NCBI GenBank assembly: GCA_014380965.1
Contig: JACMIV010000001.1
Span: 1-6,832 of the forward strand
Source of the DNA: Rhizobiaceae bacterium
GTDB lineage: Bacteria > Pseudomonadota > Alphaproteobacteria > Rhizobiales > Rhizobiaceae
Length of the DNA stretch: 6,832 bases
Reading direction: 5' to 3'
Shown in pieces: positions 1 through 6,043 of the stretch. The notes under the pieces are model-generated. The model did no database searches. It had not been told where the DNA came from and saw only the letters and a list, made by a program, of their open reading frames with translations. The translations under genes and the position numbers were made by a program. Within the stretch, counting starts at the first letter, position 1; the number at the start of each line of letters is the position of its first letter.

Positions 1-1
1 C

Positions 2-259
2 ACCATGCTCCCCTCGCCCGGCCTCACCGACGAGTACGCCTTCGTCTTCCTCGCCCTCGTCGATGCGTCGGAGCTTGCCTCTTCGGCAGGGCTTGCCCAC
101 GAGCACGAGGACATCCGGCCGATCGCGGCCGCCACCGACGCGCTCGTCGAGGCGGTGGATTCGGGGCGCGTGGAGAACGGCTTCCTCATCGCCTGTACGC
201 ACTGGTTTGCCCGCAAGGGACGCGCGCGGGCGGAGAGCCTTGCCGCTGCCCTCGGCTGA
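2..259 (+). CDS. Nudix hydrolase, C-terminal part (ADP-ribose pyrophosphatase-like), 5' truncated by window
   Basis: The reading frame is open from base 2 and ends at TGA 257-259, giving 85 visible residues; the N-terminus and the Nudix box itself lie before the window. The visible part begins with a SPGLTDE segment followed by a hydrophobic FVFLALVD strand. This matches the region just after the Nudix box in ADP-ribose pyrophosphatases of the NudF/YqiE type. A HEHEDIRP stretch and a 'DSGRVENGFLIACTHWF' ending also fit, because these enzymes usually end with an acidic E-x-E-D-I strand and a G-x-(I/V)-x-N helix. Family members hydrolyse ADP-ribose or similar nucleoside diphosphate compounds in the cytoplasm. 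The in-frame ATG at base 5 is internal and not the real start. The substrate cannot be fixed without the catalytic box. Confidence 0.75.
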   Translation, partial: TMLPSPGLTDEYAFVFLALVDASELASSAGLAHEHEDIRPIAAATDALVEAVDSGRVENGFLIACTHWFARKGRARAESLAAALG

Positions 260-316
260 TGGGAGAGGGGATCGGCAAACACGATGTTCATTCCCGTAAA
301 CGAACCATTGAAACTT

Positions 317-452
317 CGTCATTCCGGCTTCGGGCCGGGATCCATACCGAGGCTTTTCCGAACCGGAACCGGTTCCTGAACCGTATTTTTCGCCGACCGG
401 TCCTGTCATTCGAACGCCTCGGCATGGATACCGGATCAAGTGCGGGACGACG
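317..452. repeat. 136-bp imperfect inverted repeat (REP/RIME-like intergenic palindromic element)
   Basis: The left arm (317-353) and the reverse complement of the right arm (416-452) are both 37 bp and match at 27 positions by hand alignment. The best block is the inner end, where ATCCAT-x-CCGAGGC is shared. The left arm has its own small hairpin, CCGGC-TTCGG-GCCGG. The 62-bp centre contains a perfect 12-bp palindrome, GGAACCGGTTCC (365-376). The arms resemble the 'GTCAT-CCGG ... CCGG-ATCCATG' palindromes that are widespread between genes in alphaproteobacteria. The size is close to that of rhizobial intergenic mosaic elements, but I am inferring this family link from memory of the pattern. 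The repeat fills the middle of the gap between the Nudix gene and the reductase gene. It could act as a transcript-end hairpin for the first or simply be a non-autonomous mobile repeat. Confidence 0.6.
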
Positions 453-515
453 AACATGGCGGAAGTAGCGCCTCTTGCCCCAGACGCGTTACTCCACCCG
501 ATGACCTCGCAGCAA

Positions 516-520
516 AAGGA
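516..520 (+). promoter_or_regulatory. Ribosome binding site deciding a TTG start
   Basis: AAGGA lies 8 bases before the TTG at 529-531. The nearby ATG codons at 501 and 522 are in another frame, so this Shine-Dalgarno supports TTG as the start of the reductase gene. Confidence 0.7.
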
Positions 521-528
521 CATGCCCG

Positions 529-1470
529 TTGACGATCCTCCTCTCCGTCACCGGCTTCCAGCCGACCCGCTGGCTGCACGCTTTCCAGGAGGCGGCGCCG
601 CGCCGCTCGATCCTTCTTCAGCCGAACAGCGTCATGGACCCGTCGATCGAGTATGCGGTCGTCTGGAAACAGCCGGAGGGCATCCTCTCTGGCCTTCCGA
701 ACCTCAAGGCGATCTTCTCGATCGGCGCGGGCGTCGACCATATCCTGCGAGACACCCGCCTTCCCGACGTTCCGATCGCACGGATCGTCGCCGACGACCT
801 GTCGTCCCGGATGAGCGAATATGTCGTCTGGCGCGTGCTCGACCATTTCCGGCGCGGCAACGCCTACCGCATGCAGCAGGCCGCCGGCCTCTGGCACGAG
901 CGGATGCAGCCAGCGGCGCGTGAGGTCACGGTCGGGATCATGGGCCTTGGCGAACTCGGACGTGACGCGGCGGCAAAGCTTCACGCTCTCGGCTTCCGGC
1001 TGGTCGGCTGGTCGCGAACGGAGAAGCACGTTGTCGATGTCGAGGCCTTTCACGGTGCGGCGGGGCTCGACGCCTTCCTCGGCCGCACCGACATTCTCGT
1101 CGTTCTGCTGCCCATCACGCCGGACACGCGCGGCATCCTCGACTCCAGCCTCTTCTCGCGGCTAAAGCACCGCACTCCGATCGGCGGCCCGGTGCTGATC
1201 AATGCCGGACGCGGCGGGCTTCAGGTCGAGACGGCGATCCTCAAGGCCCTCGACGAGGATGTCCTCATGGAGGTCTCGCTCGACGTGTTCGAGACCGAGC
1301 CGCTCCCCGCATCGAGCCCGCTCTGGAAGCATCCGCGCGTCTTCGTGACGCCGCATGCCGCGGCAAATTCAGACCCCGACGCGCTGGTGCCCCTCATCCT
1401 TGGCCAGATCGACGCGTTCGAACGCGGCGAGCCGTTGCGCCATCTGGTGGACCGTCGACGGGGATACTGA
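529..1470 (+). CDS. ghrA: Glyoxylate/hydroxypyruvate reductase A (D-2-hydroxyacid dehydrogenase, NAD(P)-dependent)
   Basis: The 313-residue protein matches the length and layout of E. coli GhrA (312 aa). An N-terminal substrate domain carries the 'IFSIGAGVDHIL' segment (about 62-73). A Rossmann nucleotide-binding core has GLGELG at 139-144, followed by WSRT at 161-164; an Arg there is usual in enzymes preferring NADPH. The three catalytic residues of the family are present: Arg228 (NAGRGG), Glu257 (DVFETEPLP) and His276 (TPHAAA). The C-terminus VDRRRGY closely resembles the end of GhrA. These cytoplasmic enzymes reduce glyoxylate to glycolate and hydroxypyruvate to glycerate. The start is TTG, supported by AAGGA 8 bases upstream and by GhrA-like length. 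The gene stands alone, with a repeat element upstream and a 160-bp gap downstream. The exact substrate is inferred from family membership; other 2-keto acids remain possible. Confidence 0.9.
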   Translation: MTILLSVTGFQPTRWLHAFQEAAPRRSILLQPNSVMDPSIEYAVVWKQPEGILSGLPNLKAIFSIGAGVDHILRDTRLPDVPIARIVADDLSSRMSEYVVWRVLDHFRRGNAYRMQQAAGLWHERMQPAAREVTVGIMGLGELGRDAAAKLHALGFRLVGWSRTEKHVVDVEAFHGAAGLDAFLGRTDILVVLLPITPDTRGILDSSLFSRLKHRTPIGGPVLINAGRGGLQVETAILKALDEDVLMEVSLDVFETEPLPASSPLWKHPRVFVTPHAAANSDPDALVPLILGQIDAFERGEPLRHLVDRRRGY

Positions 1471-1630
1471 CGGAGGCTACGGAGGAGAGGCGCCGGCAGA
1501 CCGTATTTCGAGCTCCGGATCATCATGCGAGCCGTGTGCGCATGCCTGGCGTTCGGATAAGCCTTGCGATCAGGAAATGTTAACCACGATCGCCTACACT
1601 CAATCCTGACCGTTCGATTGTTCCGTCGTC

Positions 1631-1999
1631 ATGTCAGGACATCCCATCCCCAGTCATCCCCATCTTCCCGCCGCGGTCGATTATGCGGATCAGGACGCGC
1701 TGCTGCCGCTCAGCGACGCAGAGCTTCTGCGCCTGATGGAACATTGCGCATTGTGGAGCGCGGCCATGGAAGAGTTTCATGCCTCGCTGCACACGCCGGC
1801 AGCGGTGACGATCTGGAATGTCCTTCTGCGCGCCGAAGTGGATCTCGTCCGCTGTGCCGGCGCGCGCCTCGAGGGCGAGATCGAGCGGCGCAGCGATCGA
1901 CGCCAAGAACGGGCGACGCTCGATTGCCATGTTCCGGCTGCGGACAAGCGGCCCCGCACCGCTCGCCTTTCGCCGCCGGCCTCGCGCAGGAGCGCCTGA
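1631..1999 (+). CDS. Small hypothetical protein, 122 aa
   Basis: I do not recognise this protein. The first 90 residues look like real coding sequence. Codons end mostly in G or C, and there is an amphipathic helical stretch (about 26-85) with 'LSDAELLRLMEHCALW' and 'AAVTIWNVLLRAEVDLV'. The last 35 residues are Arg/Pro/Ala-rich and low in complexity, which could mean a disordered tail or a frame slip late in the gene. No signal peptide or membrane segment is seen. The ATG at 1631 is the first start in this frame, but no good Shine-Dalgarno precedes it, so the start is uncertain. It is followed after 99 bp by another small unknown gene on the same strand. The upstream gap (1471-1630) shows no clear promoter or hairpin to my eye. 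Confidence 0.5.
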   Translation: MSGHPIPSHPHLPAAVDYADQDALLPLSDAELLRLMEHCALWSAAMEEFHASLHTPAAVTIWNVLLRAEVDLVRCAGARLEGEIERRSDRRQERATLDCHVPAADKRPRTARLSPPASRRSA

Positions 2000-2098
2000 A
2001 ACGGTCCCTTCGATCTCCGGCTGGCGCGCGGTTTGCTTGATGGATCGTTCCGCGCAAGCTTGGCGTGTCAGGACAGAGCTTCATAAGGAGAACTGATC

Positions 2099-2434
2099 AT
2101 GACGAATCGCTACGCTCCCAATGAGGCGGCCTGCCCGGTTCCCTTGGATCTTCTCGCCTTGATGCTCCGGTCGGACGAGACGCGGATGCGGGAAACCGTG
2201 CTGCTCATCGCGCCGACGCAGCGGGCGACGCTTGCAGTCTTCTGCTACGGGCGGGTTCATCTGAGGGCGCTCGGCTTCCAGATCGCCGCCCTCTGCGACG
2301 AGCGTTCGCTGTCGAAGGTGGCAGGCGCCCTCGGTGCCGTCCTTTTCGACCAATCGCGCGAAGCCATGCCATTCGACGAGGAGAGGACCCGAACGCACCG
2401 CAAGAGGGTTTCGCTCGCCCGTCTCGTTGCCTGA
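2099..2434 (+). CDS. Small hypothetical cytoplasmic protein, 111 aa
   Basis: I cannot assign a function. The start is well supported: AAGGAG (2085-2090) lies 8 bases before the ATG. The protein is predicted mostly helical, with a central block 'QRATLAVFCYGRVHLRALGF' (about 41-60) followed by 'QIAALCDE'. It has no signal peptide or membrane span, and its basic C-terminus (RTRTHRKR) is near residues 97-103. The style resembles short conserved proteins of unknown function in rhizobia, but that is an impression and not a named family. It is the last plus-strand gene before a convergent pair of minus-strand genes. The 148-bp gap after it (2435-2582) holds no recognisable feature. Confidence 0.7.
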   Translation: MTNRYAPNEAACPVPLDLLALMLRSDETRMRETVLLIAPTQRATLAVFCYGRVHLRALGFQIAALCDERSLSKVAGALGAVLFDQSREAMPFDEERTRTHRKRVSLARLVA

Positions 2435-2582
2435 CGAGATGCGTCCGAGTTGTCGGTCTGAATCTTCCGCAGCTCTCGACTGCCGAGCCGTCCGCCAAAC
2501 GAATATCAGCATCACGCCGCCAACGACGGGCGCCGGGTCCGCGAGGAGAGACGCCACGCTTGGTCTTCGCCAGGAGGCCCGA

Positions 2583-3104
2583 TCAATCGGTCGGCGGAAG
2601 TGTCAATCTTTCCCGCGTCCATTGCTGAGCTGAAACATTTTGGCAGAGATCGAGCTCGATCTCGCCCGTCTGATCGTTTTCACGCATGCAGTGGCTCGTC
2701 GAGTCCAGACCCTTCAGTTTCTCGATCGTGATCACCCCTGCAAGATCTCCCCGAAGATTCCATAGGCTCGATACAAGGGATCCGCAGTTCCTGACCTCCA
2801 CCTTGTCGCGAGGGGTCGCCAACGTCGGCGTCTCCGTCGAAAATATGCAGATGAACCTCGCACTGTTGAGCTCGAAGTGGAGTGGCGTCACGCGTCCACC
2901 TTTGCTCGTTATGAAGAAATCGGGAAAATTCTTGCAGTCTCGCATGACCAGCCTGCCGCCATCGCTTTGATCGGCGGCCAGAAGGGAGATACATTTTCCG
3001 GACTGTTGCGAAACGAGGCGGAATACTTCGTCGGCCTTCGCCAAGTTCGGAAACAGCGCGAAGCCTGTTACAAAGACGAAAACCAACTTCAACAAAGATC
3101 GCAT
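2583..3104 (-). CDS. Secreted ricin-B-like (beta-trefoil) domain protein
   Basis: The 173-residue protein starts with a clear signal peptide: Arg/Lys near the N-terminus, a hydrophobic core LVFVFVTGFALF, and a likely cut after Ala24 in AKA-DE. The mature part shows three repeats of a ricin-type pattern. Each has a Cys pair, at 38/57, 86/107 and 139/154, spaced 19, 21 and 15 residues apart. The third repeat ends in a canonical Q-x-W (Q160, W162), the second has a degenerate S-x-W (W115), and the first has lost it (PDFF). 'SGKCISLLAADQSDGGRLVMRDC' is typical of the family. Beta-trefoil domains of this type usually bind sugars on glycans. This is a single-domain protein with no enzyme attached, so a carbohydrate-binding or cell-surface role is inferred. 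AGGAGG lies 5 bases before the ATG. The DNA has lower GC than neighbouring genes (29 of 60 at 2881-2940), suggesting later acquisition. It lies 47 bp downstream of another exported Cys-rich gene on the same strand. Confidence 0.75.
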   Translation of the reverse strand: MRSLLKLVFVFVTGFALFPNLAKADEVFRLVSQQSGKCISLLAADQSDGGRLVMRDCKNFPDFFITSKGGRVTPLHFELNSARFICIFSTETPTLATPRDKVEVRNCGSLVSSLWNLRGDLAGVITIEKLKGLDSTSHCMRENDQTGEIELDLCQNVSAQQWTRERLTLPPTD

Positions 3105-3109
3105 TGACG

Positions 3110-3115
3110 CCTCCT
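3110..3115 (-). promoter_or_regulatory. Ribosome binding site of the ricin-B-like gene
   Basis: Read on the minus strand, this is a full AGGAGG, 5 bases before the ATG at 3104-3102. It fixes the start that gives the complete signal peptide. Confidence 0.7.
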
Positions 3116-3151
3116 GCAGGAAAGCCTGACGGATTATCCGACTCTCCGGCG

Positions 3152-3463
3152 TTACCTAATCCCGCGAAGCACGACGGAGGAACACTGCGCGTTGCACTCC
3201 TGGAGAACGGCGAGACAGAATTCGACGGGCGCAGGCGTCGGCACCACGCCTCCGTCCGGGTCGGGCTCAAGCGGCATCAACGGCCCGCCACGAGGCTCCA
3301 CGCCCATGCATTGATTGGCCTGCTCCGTGCAACGATCGAAACAGTCGAAGGGCCGGTCGGCTGCTACCGCGGGCGCAAGGCTCTGCTCCTGCGCGGAAAC
3401 CGTCCCACCGATGCTCGTCAACACCGCCAATATGCTAAAGATCTTGATCGCTTCGGGCATCAT
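3152..3463 (-). CDS. Small exported cysteine-rich protein, unknown function
   Basis: I do not recognise a family. From the chosen start the protein has 103 residues. It opens with a signal peptide (IKIFSILAVLTSIGG) and a likely cut after Ala24 in VSA-QE. The mature part has six cysteines in a mirror arrangement. C-x3-C-x6-C (C41, C45, C52) and C-x6-C-x3-C (C83, C90, C94) flank a Pro/Gly-rich linker of about 30 residues. Two such helices paired by disulfides would form a hairpin, as in twin-CX3C proteins, but this is inference. The frame is open back to an ATG at 3520. I prefer 3463 (or 3460, the adjacent ATG) because GGGAG stands 5 to 8 bases before these codons and because the signal peptide then starts at its natural place. 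A weak promoter-like pair (TTGTCT, 16 bases, TAATCT) can be read on the minus strand between 3526 and 3499. The gene lies upstream of the ricin-B-like gene and may be co-transcribed with it. Confidence 0.65.
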   Translation of the reverse strand: MMPEAIKIFSILAVLTSIGGTVSAQEQSLAPAVAADRPFDCFDRCTEQANQCMGVEPRGGPLMPLEPDPDGGVVPTPAPVEFCLAVLQECNAQCSSVVLRGIR

Positions 3464-3468
3464 CCGAA

Positions 3469-3473
3469 CTCCC
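3469..3473 (-). promoter_or_regulatory. Ribosome binding site deciding the start of the Cys-rich gene
   Basis: On the minus strand this reads GGGAG, 5 bases before the ATG at 3463 and 8 bases before the ATG at 3460. The longer starts at 3520 and 3475 have no comparable site. Confidence 0.5.
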
Positions 3474-3594
3474 ATCAACGAACGAATGTGAGGCTTTAGA
3501 TTACATAGTCTCCTGCCCAAGACAATATATCCTTTGCTTCCCTTATGTCATGTCGGCTTCAAGGACATTGGCGACTCCTTCGATCCCGCTTGCG

Positions 3595-4986
3595 TCACGC
3601 TGCCGCGAGCGCGCGCTCGAGAATCGTGGAGATTTGTGGGTCGGTCATCTGCGCCACGTTGATGCGCATGAAATCGGAAGCGGATTGCGAGACGCTGAAG
3701 ACGTTTCCGGGCGCAAGCACGACGTTTTCGCCAAGGGCCCGCCGGGCGACCTCGGCCGCATCCTTCTCCTGCGGCAAGCGACACCAGAGATAGAAGCCCC
3801 CGCGCGGCTCGATCGAGGGCCGGATGCCGAGAGGGAGAAGGCGAGCCGAGGTTTCCCGCCGCGCCCGCGACAGACGTCGCCGGACGCCTTCGATATGTTT
3901 GCGATAGCTGCCGTCCGCGAGGACGGCACCGACGATCTCGGTCGCGACGGGGCTTGGGCCGCCGAAGCCGGTCGCGACCTGCAGGTCGATCAGACCCTCG
4001 ATCCAATCGGCCCGCGCCGCGATGTAGCCGCATCGGATCGAGGCCGAGAGGGACTTCGAGAAGCTGCCGATGCGCACCACCCTCGACAGGCCGTCGAGAA
4101 CGGCGAGCCGCGGCGAAGGCTCCGGCTCGAAGTCGGCGAAGATGTCGTCTTCCACGATCGTCACGTCATGGGCGGCGCAGGCCGTCAGGATCCGGTGGGC
4201 CGTCTGCGGCGAGAGCGTCGCGCCGGTCGGGTTGTGGAGCGCGGAATTGGTGATGTAGAGGCGCGGACGATGGGCCGCCAGCGCCTCGGCAAACAGCGCG
4301 GGATCGGGGCCGTTCGGGGTGTAGGGCACGCCGACGATCTTCACGCGATGAGCTCGCAGCAGAGCCTGGAAGTTGAAATAGCACGGGTCGTCCACCAAGA
4401 CGGTATCGCCGGGTTGCAGCAAAAATCGGCAGACGAGATCGATCGCGTGCGTCCCGGAGGTGGTGAGGAGGATCTGGTCGGTCCCCGCATCGAGCCCTTC
4501 CGACGCGAACCGTCGGGCAAGCGTCCGGCGGAGTGCCGGCGATCCTCGGGTGGGGCCATAGTCGCAGAGCACCGCGTCCTCGGCGCGTGCAAGGCTGCGG
4601 ATTGCCCGGCGGATCGCACCGTTGGGCATCCAATCCGCCGGCAGCCACCCACAACCCGGTCGGAGCATCTCTGGGCCCGCATCGAGCGACTGCCGCGCCA
4701 CCCAGAACGGGTCGATCGCCCGGTCGATCTGCGGCTCGACCTCAGCCAGAGAGAGCGGAGGCATCGTGCCGGCGATGTAGAAGCCTGAGCCGGGCCGGGG
4801 CCTGATGGCGCCTTCGGCGGCCAAGCGATCGTAAGCCTCGACGACCGTCGAGGGCGAGACCTTCAGGCTTGCCGCAAGACGGCGGATGGACGGGAGCTTT
4901 TCTCCGGCGGAGAGGGTTCGGGCGGCGATCATCCCACGGACGACCGCCATCACCTCGCTCGTGCGCGTCGTCCTGTCTTCGCTCAT
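3595..4986 (-). CDS. MocR-family transcriptional regulator (GntR helix-turn-helix plus PLP aminotransferase-like domain)
   Basis: The 463-residue protein has the usual MocR length and two-part layout. Residues 11-73 form a GntR winged helix-turn-helix, with 'GEKLPSIRRLAASLKVSPS' as its core and a wing ending GSGFY. From about 105 onward it is a fold-type I aminotransferase domain. PLP-site residues are visible: Lys311 in SFSKSLSAS (Schiff base), Asp280 in VEDD (pyridine nitrogen), Asn252 in HNPTG, and Arg441 in FMRIN (substrate carboxylate). Phe283 stands where many relatives have a Tyr. Such regulators bind an amino acid or PLP as effector and are not normally working enzymes. The gene is divergent from the EamA-type permease and shares a 124-bp gap holding an inverted repeat, so it probably controls both itself and the permease. 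GAGG lies 8 bases before the ATG. The effector cannot be read from sequence. Confidence 0.92.
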   Translation of the reverse strand: MSEDRTTRTSEVMAVVRGMIAARTLSAGEKLPSIRRLAASLKVSPSTVVEAYDRLAAEGAIRPRPGSGFYIAGTMPPLSLAEVEPQIDRAIDPFWVARQSLDAGPEMLRPGCGWLPADWMPNGAIRRAIRSLARAEDAVLCDYGPTRGSPALRRTLARRFASEGLDAGTDQILLTTSGTHAIDLVCRFLLQPGDTVLVDDPCYFNFQALLRAHRVKIVGVPYTPNGPDPALFAEALAAHRPRLYITNSALHNPTGATLSPQTAHRILTACAAHDVTIVEDDIFADFEPEPSPRLAVLDGLSRVVRIGSFSKSLSASIRCGYIAARADWIEGLIDLQVATGFGGPSPVATEIVGAVLADGSYRKHIEGVRRRLSRARRETSARLLPLGIRPSIEPRGGFYLWCRLPQEKDAAEVARRALGENVVLAPGNVFSVSQSASDFMRINVAQMTDPQISTILERALAAA

Positions 4987-4998
4987 GACACCGACCTC

Positions 4999-5028
4999 AA
5001 CCGTATGGACACGCTATACCATACAGTT
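4999..5028. promoter_or_regulatory. Probable MocR operator between divergent genes
   Basis: AACCGTATGG (4999-5008) and CCATACAGTT (5019-5028) form an inverted repeat matching at 9 of 10 positions, with a 10-bp centre. The arm centres are 20 bp apart, about two helix turns, so both face the same side of DNA. The right arm includes ATACCA (5016-5021), the half-site known for the MocR protein GabR. The repeat starts 13 bp before the regulator's ATG, where it would cover its promoter, and 83 bp before the permease start. Binding is inferred from position and symmetry. Confidence 0.6.
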
Positions 5029-5110
5029 TGTTGCCCTCTGCATGAACCGTTCCTGTCGTCATCCCGCGTGCCGAGCTATCCGCAACGGATCGGACGGAAG
5101 GGAGAGCATC

Positions 5111-5971
5111 ATGCAGCGGACGACGGACGGGTGGAGCAGCGGCCTCGTCGGGGTCATCATCTTCAGCGGATCGCTTCCCGCAACGCGCGTCGCGGTCGGC
5201 GGCTTCACCCCGCTGTTCCTCACATCCGCACGGGCCGTGATCGCCGCTCTCCTCGGCGCTGCGCTGCTTCTGGCGCTTCGCCAGGTCCGCCCCGCAAGGG
5301 GGGACATCGTCTCCCTCGCCGTAGTCGCGCTGGGCGTCGTGATCGGCTTTCCGTTGCTGACGGCCCTGGCGCTTCAGGAGATCACGTCCGCCCGGTCCAT
5401 CGTCTTCATCGGGCTCCTGCCGCTCGCGACCGCCATCTTCGGCGTCGTTCGCGGCGGAGAGCGCCCGAAGCCGGCCTTATGGCTCTTTTCCGGCATCGGC
5501 GCCGCTCTGGTCGCGGGATTTGCCATGAGTCGAAGCGGGCCGGCCGTGCCGGCCGGCGACCTCATGATGGTGGCGGCAATCCTTCTCTGCGGTCTCGGCT
5601 ATGCGGAGGGCGCCGCGCTCTCGCGCCGGCTCGGCGGTTGGCAGGTGATTTCCTGGGCCCTCGTGCTCGCCCTGCCGGTCATGGGGATGCTCGCTCTCTC
5701 GACGCTTCCCACCGAATGGTCGGCGGTCAGCGTCCCGCAATGGCTGAGCCTTGCCTATGTCTCTGTCTTCAGCATGCTGGTCGGCTTCGTCTTCTGGTAT
5801 CGCGGGCTCGCGCTCGGCGGCATCGGTCGCGTCGGCCCGTTGCAACTGCTCCAGCCCTTCTTCGGGCTCGCACTGGCAGGACTGCTCCTCGGGGAGCCGA
5901 TCGCCTGGCCGATGATCGCCGTCACCAGCCTCGTCGTCCTCTGCGTCTTCGGCGCCAAGCGCTTCGCGTGA
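5111..5971 (+). CDS. DMT-superfamily permease with two EamA domains (probable metabolite exporter)
   Basis: The 286-residue protein has the length and ten-helix pattern of EamA-type drug/metabolite transporters. Hydrophobic segments lie at about 10-28, 33-55, 66-88, 93-113, 121-140, 148-168, 177-198, 209-229, 238-260 and 264-281. Family features include 'GGFTPLFLTSARAVIAALL' in the first half, and 'FVFWYRGLALGGIGRVGPLQLLQPFFGL' with LLGEP in the second. It acts in the inner membrane, and relatives mostly export amino acids or similar small metabolites. The frame is open upstream to 4886, but that part overlaps the regulator gene and the operator. The ATG at 5111 has AGGGAG 6 bases upstream and gives the normal length. 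The divergent MocR gene is a common neighbour of such permeases, so the substrate may be the amino compound sensed by the regulator. The substrate itself is unknown. Confidence 0.88.
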   Translation: MQRTTDGWSSGLVGVIIFSGSLPATRVAVGGFTPLFLTSARAVIAALLGAALLLALRQVRPARGDIVSLAVVALGVVIGFPLLTALALQEITSARSIVFIGLLPLATAIFGVVRGGERPKPALWLFSGIGAALVAGFAMSRSGPAVPAGDLMMVAAILLCGLGYAEGAALSRRLGGWQVISWALVLALPVMGMLALSTLPTEWSAVSVPQWLSLAYVSVFSMLVGFVFWYRGLALGGIGRVGPLQLLQPFFGLALAGLLLGEPIAWPMIAVTSLVVLCVFGAKRFA

Positions 5972-6003
5972 GCGTGGTGGAGAGAGCGACTGGCCCGAGG
6001 CAC

Positions 6004-6030
6004 GTCGGCGTCCCGCCAAGGCACGCTGAC
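6004..6030. terminator. Possible stem-loop between convergent genes
   Basis: GTCGGCGT (6004-6011) can pair with ACGCTGAC (6023-6030) over all 8 positions, with one G-T wobble and an 11-base loop. It sits in the 72-bp gap between the permease and TRAP gene stops, where a shared terminator would be expected. There is no run of T on either side, so it is not a standard intrinsic terminator. Confidence 0.3.
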
Positions 6031-6043
6031 CTGCCTCAGACCT

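Noticed and set aside
436..1053. 205-codon minus-strand frame over the start of the GhrA-like gene
   Set aside because: It is antisense to a gene with all catalytic motifs, and its content is Arg/Asp-rich without recognisable domains.
1471..1630. Possible promoter with TTAACC and TACACT elements before the small gene
   Set aside because: The spacing (9 bases) is wrong for a standard -35/-10 pair and no better pair was found.
2081..2557. Minus-strand frame of 158 codons with a short hydrophobic start (VVGGVMLIFVW)
   Set aside because: Most of it is antisense to the small gene at 2099-2434, which has a strong Shine-Dalgarno; the rest is charged and unpatterned. The hydrophobic start alone is not enough to call a membrane peptide.
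3550..4788. 412-codon open frame on the plus strand antisense to the MocR gene
   Set aside because: It overlaps a clear MocR gene and has an Arg/Asp/Gly-rich composition typical of antisense frames in high-GC DNA; no domain is seen.
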